Source of the DNA: an uncultured Clostridia bacterium
GTDB lineage: Bacteria; Bacillota; Clostridia; Christensenellales; Borkfalkiaceae
DNA length: 5,159 bases
NCBI GenBank assembly: GCA_937920115.1
Contig: CALGVF010000104.1
Span: forward strand, 1-5,159
Direction: 5' to 3'
Shown: positions 1-4,543 of the stretch, piece after piece
Numbering within the stretch: the first letter of the stretch is position 1
Layout: each line of letters starts with the position of its first letter
The notes under the pieces: model-generated
Database searches by the model: none
Told to the model about the DNA's origin: nothing
What the model saw: only the letters and a program-made list of their open reading frames with translations
Position numbers and translations under genes: made by a program

Positions 1-213
1 AAAATAATCGGCTATATTTCCTCTTTTCGCAAAGAACGGAAGAGTCTCGTCTATGTAGTCGTTAAGCCCCGAGAAGTCTATTTCGTCTATTAAATCGTTT
101 ACTTCGTTTTCCGTCTTTTTGCTATTTTCAGATGCGTTCGCCGTCGCGTAATTTGTTGTAAAAAACGCGATAAACAATGCGAATATGAAAAATATTACGA
201 TTTTCTTTTTCAT
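1..213 (-). CDS. spoIIIAE: Stage III sporulation protein AE, N-terminal part (gene runs off the window)
   Basis: Only the first 71 codons are present; the reading frame is open to the window edge. The start ATG (213-211) overlaps the TGA of spoIIIAD in an ATGA arrangement, and no good Shine-Dalgarno (SD) precedes it, which suggests translational coupling. The protein begins with M-K-K-K, then a strongly hydrophobic stretch (about residues 5-18), then a small-residue run ending A25-N26-A27. This is a convincing cleavable signal peptide with a likely cut after A27, followed by an acidic, soluble stretch rich in D, E and N. SpoIIIAE is known as a polytopic membrane protein of the SpoIIIA-SpoIIQ channel between mother cell and forespore, and it usually carries an N-terminal signal sequence. 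The identification rests mainly on position directly after spoIIIAD, plus the signal peptide; the conserved membrane core lies outside the window. Confidence 0.85.
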   Translation of the reverse strand, partial: MKKKIVIFFIFALFIAFFTTNYATANASENSKKTENEVNDLIDEIDFSGLNDYIDETLPFFAKRGNIADYF

Positions 214-596
214 AGCAACGCGACCACTTTTTCAATGAGATTTTTTAAAAGCGGCATAGCGAGTACGATCATTATCGCCTTGCCTGCGAACTGTATTTTT
301 TCGGATAGATTCTTTTGTCCGAGATCCTCGACCGCTCCGCTCGAAAACTCCGATAGATACGATATGGCGAGAACTTTAAGAACGATTTTATATATCCCCT
401 CGCCTATCCCCGCAACGCTCGCTATATCACCGAAGAAGGAAACGAATTCTTTTACATACGAAACCGTCATCAGAAGAATCAGAAGTCCGCCCGCTACGGA
501 AACGGGAGCCGCAAGTTCCGAATTTGCGTTTTTAAGGCAGATAATTATTAAAGCGGAAATTATGCCGACCGCTATAATTTTATATAGCCCGTCCAT
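210..596 (-). CDS. spoIIIAD: Stage III sporulation protein AD
   Basis: This 128-residue integral membrane protein is close to the usual SpoIIIAD length. Hydrophobic segments are visible at about residues 5-21, 29-48, 68-84 and 105-126. The N-terminal half resembles SpoIIIAC (a charged K-x-x-N-x-E/D-x-A turn, then a glycine-containing helix), consistent with the two belonging to one small membrane-protein family. SpoIIIAD is an inner component of the SpoIIIA channel complex in the mother-cell-derived outer forespore membrane and is needed for late forespore gene expression. The ATG at 596 follows the spoIIIAC stop by a single base, and there is no SD in the preceding 15 bases, so translation is probably coupled to spoIIIAC. 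The end overlaps the spoIIIAE start by 4 bases. Family and order in the operon make this secure. Confidence 0.95.
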   Translation of the reverse strand: MDGLYKIIAVGIISALIIICLKNANSELAAPVSVAGGLLILLMTVSYVKEFVSFFGDIASVAGIGEGIYKIVLKVLAISYLSEFSSGAVEDLGQKNLSEKIQFAGKAIMIVLAMPLLKNLIEKVVALL

Positions 597-597
597 G

Positions 598-795
598 TCA
601 GTACAGGTCGAAAATATCCTTTATGGAAGTAAACAACTCGCTTATCATACCGATTACGAGGGTTAAAGCGATTATAAGTCCCGCCAAGCCGACCAAAGTC
701 GCTATGTCGTCGTTGCCCGATTTCTTTAAAATCTGACATATTACCGTTATTAAAATTCCTATCGCGGCTAATTTGAATACGATTTCTATTCCCAT
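598..795 (-). CDS. spoIIIAC: Stage III sporulation protein AC
   Basis: This very small membrane protein (65 residues) has the normal size for SpoIIIAC. It has two hydrophobic helices (about residues 5-23 and 31-51) joined by a short polar turn with K24-K25 and N28-D29-D30, and a polar tail. It is a component of the SpoIIIA transport/secretion-like complex in the outer forespore membrane. The start ATG at 795 shares one base with the TAA stop of spoIIIAB (TAATG), and no SD is seen upstream, so it is probably translated by ribosomes finishing spoIIIAB. Size, topology and place between spoIIIAB and spoIIIAD support the call. Confidence 0.95.
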   Translation of the reverse strand: MGIEIVFKLAAIGILITVICQILKKSGNDDIATLVGLAGLIIALTLVIGMISELFTSIKDIFDLY

Positions 796-1256
796 TACAA
801 GATAAGTATAAAAACTACGAGTCCGACGCTGAAACCGAGTTTTTCTCCTATATTTTTATTTTTTATCCTTTCAGCCTTGCATATTTCGAGTTGTTCGGAT
901 ATGATTTTGCCTTGATAATCTAAAAATTCTTCCTCGGCTTTCGTCGCTCCCTTTCCTACGTTTAAAAAATATTCCGAAACTATTTTCTTCTGCTCGTCGC
1001 TAAGATATTTCGGGAAAAGATTTTCTGTCCGCCCGCTTTGACCCTTTTCGTAAATCTCTTTGAAATGAACGTATTTTTCCTCTTCGAGTATTCTCTTTAC
1101 GTTCTCTTTTTTGTATGCGAGATTCATAATAAGTCTTGCGTTGAAGTCGCTGAGACAAAAGAAAAACTCTTCTCTTTTTTTTTGAATATCCGAGTAATTC
1201 GCCCCTATAATCGTGCACGCTGCAACAATTAAAAACCCTATGATCATTTTCAGCAT
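795..1256 (-). CDS. spoIIIAB: Stage III sporulation protein AB
   Basis: This 153-residue protein is a little shorter than the roughly 170 residues of Bacillus SpoIIIAB. It has an N-terminal membrane helix (about residues 3-19), a long charged helical middle (about 21-135) and a C-terminal hydrophobic segment (about 140-153) that runs to the last residue. The C-terminal pattern G-E-K-L-G-F-S-x-G-L followed by a hydrophobic run is typical of the family. Family knowledge: SpoIIIAB is a bitopic protein whose soluble domain resembles the GspF/type II secretion platform, and it probably partners with the SpoIIIAA ATPase. The ATG at 1256 overlaps the end of spoIIIAA by 7 bases. A good SD (GGAGAGG) lies just upstream inside spoIIIAA, making it the only internal spoIIIA start in this window with a clear ribosome binding site. 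A second in-frame ATG at codon 4 is less well placed. Confidence 0.93.
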   Translation of the reverse strand: MLKMIIGFLIVAACTIIGANYSDIQKKREEFFFCLSDFNARLIMNLAYKKENVKRILEEEKYVHFKEIYEKGQSGRTENLFPKYLSDEQKKIVSEYFLNVGKGATKAEEEFLDYQGKIISEQLEICKAERIKNKNIGEKLGFSVGLVVFILIL

Positions 1257-2098
1257 TTTCGCCCCTCTCCGTCGTAAACGTTCAATATTTTTCCGTAGGA
1301 TAACTCGACGTATTTCTGAAACGTAAAAAGTTTAAAAATCTCTTTAAAATACGGTTTTTTTAAAAGGTTTTTCAGGTTGTCGGAATGAGCCGAGGAAATT
1401 GTTTTTACCCCCGAAGCCGAAGCATAAGCGACAGCCGACAAATCTTCTTCGCTCATAAGTTCGTCGCAGACGATAACGTCGGGATTGAGCGTTCTCACGC
1501 CGTTTTTAAATCCGTATTCTTTCGACGAGTTTTTCAATACGTCGGCGTTTTTGCCGAGATAAAATTTCCCGTTTCCCGAGAACTCTTCCCTTTCGTCGAT
1601 ATACAAAACGTTCTTTTCGTACTTGTCCGAATACAGTCTTCCGAGGTCTCGGAGAAAAGTCGTTTTACCGCCGAACGGCGGCGATATGATAAGGCACGAC
1701 TCTACGCCGCCGAGATACCTCTCAGCAAATTCCTCGGCAAGACCTATAACCTCGTTCGGAAAACGCATGCAGAGCGAGGTAACGTCCTTGACCGTTACGA
1801 CTTTTTCGCCATCGTAAACGACCGTTCCGCATATACCGACCCTTTCGCCGTTTTTTGAAGTAACGAAACATTGCCTGAGACTTTCTTCCTTGCAAAACGG
1901 CGAATAGTCGCATAATTTATAGACTATTTCCTCTATCGCGTTTCCGTCGTAGATATTTTCGAGAACAACAACGAACCTCTCTCCATTTGCGGAAAAGACC
2001 GTCTTCGCCTTTTGACCTATGCGTATTCTGACCTCTTCGAGATTTGCTTTTTGCCCGTTTATAATCTCTCGGTCGGTTTCGCTTAAAAACTCCAACAT
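1250..2098 (-). CDS. spoIIIAA: Stage III sporulation protein AA, secretion-type ATPase
   Basis: This 282-residue cytosolic P-loop ATPase is slightly shorter than the roughly 307 residues in Bacillus. It belongs to the family related to type II/IV secretion ATPases and is thought to power the SpoIIIA channel from the mother-cell side. Visible motifs are an N-terminal E-V-R-I-R-I-G segment (22-28) and a Walker A, S-P-P-F-G-G-K-T-T (139-147), with K145 as the nucleotide-binding lysine. They are followed by Y-I-D-E-R-E (166-171), a Walker B P-D-V-I-V-C-D-E (206-213) and a downstream S-S-A-H-S motif (235-239). Compared with the usual consensus, the first P-loop glycine is Ser and the A-H-G motif reads A-H-S. 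The ATG at 2098 is the only plausible start before the conserved N-terminus; the SD is weak (AGGAA just upstream). It is the first gene of the spoIIIA operon, 87 bp after trmB and separated from it by a terminator. Confidence 0.95.
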   Translation of the reverse strand: MLEFLSETDREIINGQKANLEEVRIRIGQKAKTVFSANGERFVVVLENIYDGNAIEEIVYKLCDYSPFCKEESLRQCFVTSKNGERVGICGTVVYDGEKVVTVKDVTSLCMRFPNEVIGLAEEFAERYLGGVESCLIISPPFGGKTTFLRDLGRLYSDKYEKNVLYIDEREEFSGNGKFYLGKNADVLKNSSKEYGFKNGVRTLNPDVIVCDELMSEEDLSAVAYASASGVKTISSAHSDNLKNLLKKPYFKEIFKLFTFQKYVELSYGKILNVYDGEGRKC

Positions 2099-2111
2099 AA
2101 TTCCTATAACT

Positions 2112-2139
2112 ACTTTATGACCGCGACTTTTTTATAGAA
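2112..2139 (-). promoter_or_regulatory. Tentative sigma-E-like promoter for spoIIIA
   Basis: On the minus strand, CATAAAGT (2119-2112) matches 6 of 8 positions of the sigma-E -10 element CATACAHT. At a 13-bp spacing upstream, TTCTATA (2139-2133) is only a poor match to the -35 element. A start about 7 bp downstream would leave a leader of only about 7 bases before the spoIIIAA ATG at 2098. Sigma-E control of spoIIIA is established in Bacillus, and the terminator just upstream means the operon needs its own promoter here. The exact site is uncertain. Confidence 0.3.
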
Positions 2140-2141
2140 CG

Positions 2142-2168
2142 AAAAAACCCCGACGAAAATCGGGGTTT
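2142..2168 (-). terminator. Intrinsic terminator behind trmB
   Basis: On the minus strand a 9-bp perfect stem, AAACCCCGA / TCGGGGTTT (arms 2168-2160 and 2153-2145), closes a 6-base loop. It runs straight into a six-T tract (2147-2142) that includes the last three bases of the stem. It starts 17 bases after the trmB stop codon and lies upstream of spoIIIAA. This is a standard Rho-independent terminator that ends the sigF-trmB or trmB transcript. In the plus direction the T tract is only three bases, so it is effectively one-way. Confidence 0.9.
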
Positions 2169-2185
2169 AAGTCGAAATATATCGA

Positions 2186-2863
2186 TTATTTCAAACAGGC
2201 GGTTGCCTTGTATATGATTTTGCCTTGCGATACAAACATTTTTTCGTATTCGGTTTCGATATTGTCCTTTAAATCGTCAGAATGTAAATCGAGCGAAATA
2301 TCTTTAAGCAAATAGCCGTTTTCGCTGAACGATTGCAAGGAAAACTCGAAAAATTTTCTGTTGTCCGTCTTGATTTCGATTTCGCCGCCCTTAACAAGGA
2401 GTTTTTTATACGTTTCGAGATAGCGGTAATAAGTAAGTCGCCTGTTCCTGTATGTGAACTTCGGGTACGGACAGGAAAAATTCAGATATATCTTCTCTAT
2501 CGAACTTTCGGGCAGATAATACGGCAGATTTTCGGCGCAGCAATTCATAAAACGCAGATTTTCGGGTTTTAATTCGTACGCTTTTTCGCACGCCTCTATG
2601 ATTACGTTGCTTATTTTTTCGACCGCTATAAAATTTATCTCGGGATAACGCCTTGCGATTTCAAACGCGAAACCGCCTTTGCCGCAACCTATTTCGAGCC
2701 TTACGGGATTGTCGTTTCCGAAAACTTGTTTAAGGTCGAAAATACGACTTCTCTCGTTTTCGGGTTTATCGTAAAATTCTCTGCCTTCGACGACGAGCAA
2801 ATGTTTGCCGCACGCGGCTGTTTCCACTCTCTCGTCCAATCGGCTTTTTCTTCTCATTCGCAT
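2186..2863 (-). CDS. trmB: tRNA (guanine-N7-)-methyltransferase
   Basis: This 225-residue class I S-adenosylmethionine-dependent methyltransferase makes m7G (classically at position 46) in tRNA; TrmB proteins are usually about 210-240 residues. The SAM-binding motif L-E-I-G-C-G-K-G-G-F is at 56-65, and the acidic end of strand 2 is the V-E-K at 81-83. The family signature around 127-135 reads L-N-F-S-C-P-Y-P-K, where most members have F-S-D-P-W-P-K, and is followed by R-R-L-T (141-144). The catalytic-region T-D-N is at 166-168 and the C-terminal E-T-E-Y-E at 203-207. Cys replaces the usual Asp at 131, and another Cys sits at 109 where a D-A pair is common. The start at 2863 (M-R-M-R-R-K) fits the basic N-terminus of the family; ATG at 2857 is an alternative. 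No SD is present, and the start lies exactly at the predicted transcription start. This is a housekeeping gene set between two sporulation operons. Confidence 0.93.
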   Translation of the reverse strand: MRMRRKSRLDERVETAACGKHLLVVEGREFYDKPENERSRIFDLKQVFGNDNPVRLEIGCGKGGFAFEIARRYPEINFIAVEKISNVIIEACEKAYELKPENLRFMNCCAENLPYYLPESSIEKIYLNFSCPYPKFTYRNRRLTYYRYLETYKKLLVKGGEIEIKTDNRKFFEFSLQSFSENGYLLKDISLDLHSDDLKDNIETEYEKMFVSQGKIIYKATACLK

Positions 2864-2869
2864 AAGAAA

Positions 2870-2898
2870 ATTATATTTAAGGCGGGCGTTTTTGTCAA
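2870..2898 (-). promoter_or_regulatory. Consensus sigma-A promoter of trmB
   Basis: On the minus strand a perfect -35 TTGACA (2898-2893), a 17-bp spacer and a perfect -10 TATAAT (2875-2870) lie in the gap between sigF and trmB. Counting 7 bases from the end of the -10 places +1 on the A at 2863, which is the first base of the trmB start codon. The -35 begins 6 bases after the sigF stop. A vegetative gene with its own promoter inside a sporulation gene string makes biological sense. Confidence 0.88.
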
Positions 2899-2903
2899 GA
2901 AAA

Positions 2904-3626
2904 TCATATTTGTTTCTTGAACGTTTCGATAATTTTGTTCTCTATTCTCGAAATCTGAACCTGCGAAACCCCTAACGCTTCGGCTATTTCGCTTTGCGTG
3001 TTGTCTCGGTAATACCGCATTATTATAATTTTTTTCTCCCTCGGAGGCAGTTTCTCTATCATACTCTTCAAAAGTATTTTATCGACCATATCGTCCTCGC
3101 GTTCGTCGGACGGTATTCTGTCTATGAGTTCGGTTTTTTTATCGCCTTTTTCCTCGTCCTGAGCGTCGTATAATGATAGCGGCATTTTGGAACTGTCGAG
3201 GGCTAAAACGACGTCCTCTCGTTCTATGGAAAGTGCTGCGGATATTTCCTCGACTGTCGGCGTTTCGCCCGTCTTGCCCGAATATTCCTCGACGAAACGG
3301 TTGATTTTCATAGCCTGAGACTTTATCATTCTCGACACCTTGATGGTTCCGTCGTCTCTTAAAAAACGCTTGACCTCGCCGAGTATCATAGGCACGGCGT
3401 AGGTCGAAAAAACGACCCCGAATTTCTCGTCGAAATTCTTTATCGCCTTTAAAAACCCGACACAGCCGAGTTGGTATAAATCGTCGTATTCGACACCTTT
3501 GTTTTTATACCTTCTTATGATGCTCTTTATGAGCAGAGTGTTGTTTTCGAGCAGTATTTCCTTCGCTTTTTTATCGCCCTCTTTGGCTTTTCGTAAGTAA
3601 AACAACGTCTGTTCCGATCCGAGCAT
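2904..3626 (-). CDS. sigF: RNA polymerase sporulation sigma-F factor
   Basis: This 240-residue sigma-70-family factor directs early forespore transcription. Region 2 spans about residues 28-100, including D-D-L-Y-Q-L-G (48-54), the F-S-T-Y-A (73-77) of region 2.3 and the D-D-G-T-I-K-V-S-R (91-99) that SigF/SigG/SigB-type factors share. Region 3 lies at about 103-150. Region 4 is at about 188-238, with the helix-turn-helix at about 210-231 ending S-Q-V-Q-I-S-R-I-E. The closely related SigG is the main alternative, but location directly after spoIIAA-spoIIAB makes SigF the clear choice. The ATG at 3626 has a good SD (AAGGGAG, 7 bases away) and lies 18 bases after the spoIIAB stop. Activity is expected to be held by SpoIIAB until SpoIIAA releases it. 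No terminator is visible after the gene, so transcription may continue into trmB. Confidence 0.97.
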   Translation of the reverse strand: MLGSEQTLFYLRKAKEGDKKAKEILLENNTLLIKSIIRRYKNKGVEYDDLYQLGCVGFLKAIKNFDEKFGVVFSTYAVPMILGEVKRFLRDDGTIKVSRMIKSQAMKINRFVEEYSGKTGETPTVEEISAALSIEREDVVLALDSSKMPLSLYDAQDEEKGDKKTELIDRIPSDEREDDMVDKILLKSMIEKLPPREKKIIIMRYYRDNTQSEIAEALGVSQVQISRIENKIIETFKKQI

Positions 3627-3644
3627 TTAAAAACTCCCTTTTCG

Positions 3645-4070
3645 TCATTTCGTCGGAGCAATACGCTTCACCATATCCACGACCGTGCCTACGTTGAGTT
3701 TCGATATTACTTTTACCTCGTCCATAAAGGTCTTGATTATCGTAAAACCCATTCCCGAGCGTTCGTCGTCGGGCTTTGTCGTAAAGAAAGGTTCTAATGC
3801 CTCTTCGAGATTTTCTATCCCTACCCCGTTATCCGAAATGACGATATGTACGGTTTCTTCGTCGATTTCCGCTATCATCGAGACTTCTCCCACACTGTCG
3901 GGATAACCGTGTACGATGGCGTTCGTCACCGCTTCCGAAACGGCGGTTTTAATATCCGAAAGTTCGCCTATATTCGGGTTTAAAGGAAGTAAAAACGAAG
4001 CGATTACGTTTCTTGCGAACCCCCCGTTTTCAGATACCGAATCAAATTTTAAACACATTTTATTTTTCAT
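3645..4070 (-). CDS. spoIIAB: Anti-sigma F factor and serine kinase SpoIIAB
   Basis: This 141-residue GHKL-fold protein has the usual SpoIIAB length. It binds SigF and keeps it inactive, and it phosphorylates SpoIIAA using ATP. Readable motifs are an N box with E46 and N50 in S-E-A-V-T-N-A-I-V-H-G-Y (45-56), a G1 box D-N-G-V-G-I (80-85), an F-T-T-K-P segment (96-100), and a G2 box E-R-S-G-M-G-F (103-109). R20 and R104 sit where the Bacillus protein has the arginines that contact SigF and SpoIIAA, so all key residues appear intact. The ATG at 4070 is 20 bases after the spoIIAA stop, with a GGGGTGA SD about 10 bases upstream. It is the middle gene of the spoIIA operon. Confidence 0.98.
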   Translation of the reverse strand: MKNKMCLKFDSVSENGGFARNVIASFLLPLNPNIGELSDIKTAVSEAVTNAIVHGYPDSVGEVSMIAEIDEETVHIVISDNGVGIENLEEALEPFFTTKPDDERSGMGFTIIKTFMDEVKVISKLNVGTVVDMVKRIAPTK

Positions 4071-4090
4071 ATTTTAATTATCACCCCGAA

Positions 4091-4399
4091 TCAGATTTTA
4101 GGCATTATCTCGTAAATACCCGATATTTGAAGTATTTTGTTTATGCTTACGCTCGGATTTTGTATGTAAATCGGAACGCCTATTTTTTTCAGCATTTTGT
4201 ATCTGCCGAGAAGGACGCCTATCCCCGTACTGTCCATAAAGGAAGTGTTGGCAAAGTTAAATACCACTCTTTTGAGATTTCCCGAGGACGCTATCGCGTT
4301 TTCTATTTCGGTTTTCGCCGATTTTGCGTTGTATTCGTCGAGTTCGCCGTGAAGGTAAATGTATAGCGAACCTTTGGACGAAGCGAATTTAATTTCCAT
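4091..4399 (-). CDS. spoIIAA: Anti-sigma F factor antagonist SpoIIAA
   Basis: This single STAS-domain protein has 102 residues, slightly shorter at the C-terminus than the 117-residue Bacillus protein. It shows L-H-G-E-L-D (16-21) and the signature S-F-M-D-S-T-G-I-G (53-61) followed by L-G-R-Y-K (64-68). S57, directly after D56, aligns with the serine phosphorylated by SpoIIAB in Bacillus. In the unphosphorylated form SpoIIAA binds SpoIIAB and frees SigF. The ATG at 4399 has the best ribosome binding site in the window (GAGGTGA, 4409-4403). It is the first gene of the spoIIA operon and divergent from a lysR-type gene. General STAS anti-anti-sigma factors such as RsbV are the alternative, but the neighbours settle the identity. 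Confidence 0.97.
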   Translation of the reverse strand: MEIKFASSKGSLYIYLHGELDEYNAKSAKTEIENAIASSGNLKRVVFNFANTSFMDSTGIGVLLGRYKMLKKIGVPIYIQNPSVSINKILQISGIYEIMPKI

Positions 4400-4470
4400 A
4401 GTTCACCTCACGTATTCGATGGTAACATTTTTTTAACTGCGTATTTTGATAACATTTGTTGAAAAATAGG
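4400..4470 (-). promoter_or_regulatory. Probable promoter region of the spoIIA operon
   Basis: In Bacillus this operon is transcribed by sigma-H with help from Spo0A. Here CGAAT (4418-4414, minus strand) matches the sigma-H -10 core (HGAAT), but the -35 region (around GCAGTTAAA, 4440-4432) matches only about half of the consensus. The start site would also fall inside the SD. TGTTGAA (4457-4463, plus strand) is one base off the Spo0A box TGTCGAA. These are suggestive only; the region is marked because it must hold the spoIIA control signals. Confidence 0.35.
4411..4457. repeat. Imperfect direct repeat upstream of spoIIAA
   Basis: Two copies of a CGTATT...GAT...AACATTT unit occur at 4411-4430 and 4440-4457 (plus-strand reading). 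They share CGTATT at the left end, GAT in the middle and TAACATTT at the right end, and differ by two to three bases of length. The copies are 27-29 bp apart, close to three helical turns. One copy overlaps the possible spoIIA -10 element. A tandem regulator binding site is possible; no known motif is recognised. Confidence 0.5.
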
Positions 4471-4482
4471 CGTTTTTAGCGG

Positions 4483-4511
4483 TTGATTTTATTTACGACT
4501 TATGATATAAT
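4483..4511 (+). promoter_or_regulatory. Sigma-A-type promoter of the lysR-family gene
   Basis: TTGATT (4483-4488) and TATAAT (4506-4511) are separated by 17 bp, and a TG at 4503-4504 gives an extended -10 (TGATATAAT). The predicted start is about A4518, leaving a leader of about 26 bases before the TTG start codon at 4544. It faces away from spoIIAA. Confidence 0.8.
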
Positions 4512-4529
4512 GTAATTACGATAACGTTA
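4512..4529. promoter_or_regulatory. Paired palindromes at the lysR start site, candidate operator
   Basis: GTAATTAC (4512-4519) and TAACGTTA (4522-4529) are each perfect 8-bp palindromes. Their centres are exactly 10 bp apart, so they face the same side of the helix. They begin directly after the -10 and cover the predicted transcription start, a position where a bound protein would block initiation. LysR-type regulators commonly repress their own genes, but nothing in the sequence shows which protein binds here. Confidence 0.4.
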
Positions 4530-4543
4530 AGCGGTGTTTAAAC

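Noticed and set aside
235..666. 143-codon plus-strand open frame opposite spoIIIAD and spoIIIAC
   Set aside because: It lies antisense to well-supported membrane-protein genes, has no recognisable domain and no SD or promoter; it is a shadow of coding sequence on the other strand.
1385..1858. 157-codon plus-strand open frame opposite spoIIIAA
   Set aside because: It lies entirely antisense to the conserved ATPase motifs, has a low-information composition and no promoter or SD.
2145..2168. Bidirectional terminator
   Set aside because: The plus-strand side has only three T residues after the stem, and no plus-strand gene ends nearby.
2904..3626. Possibility that the sigma factor is SigG and not SigF
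   Set aside because: SigF and SigG are close in sequence, but the gene sits directly after spoIIAA and spoIIAB with standard spacing, which is the sigF arrangement.
4013..4366. 117-codon plus-strand open frame opposite spoIIAA and spoIIAB
   Set aside because: It is antisense to two fully conserved genes; its residues reflect the complementary codons and not a protein family.
4457..4463. Spo0A box (TGTTGAA) upstream of spoIIAA as a confident feature
   Set aside because: One mismatch in a 7-base motif is expected often by chance in AT-rich intergenic DNA; mentioned only as a possibility within the promoter region.
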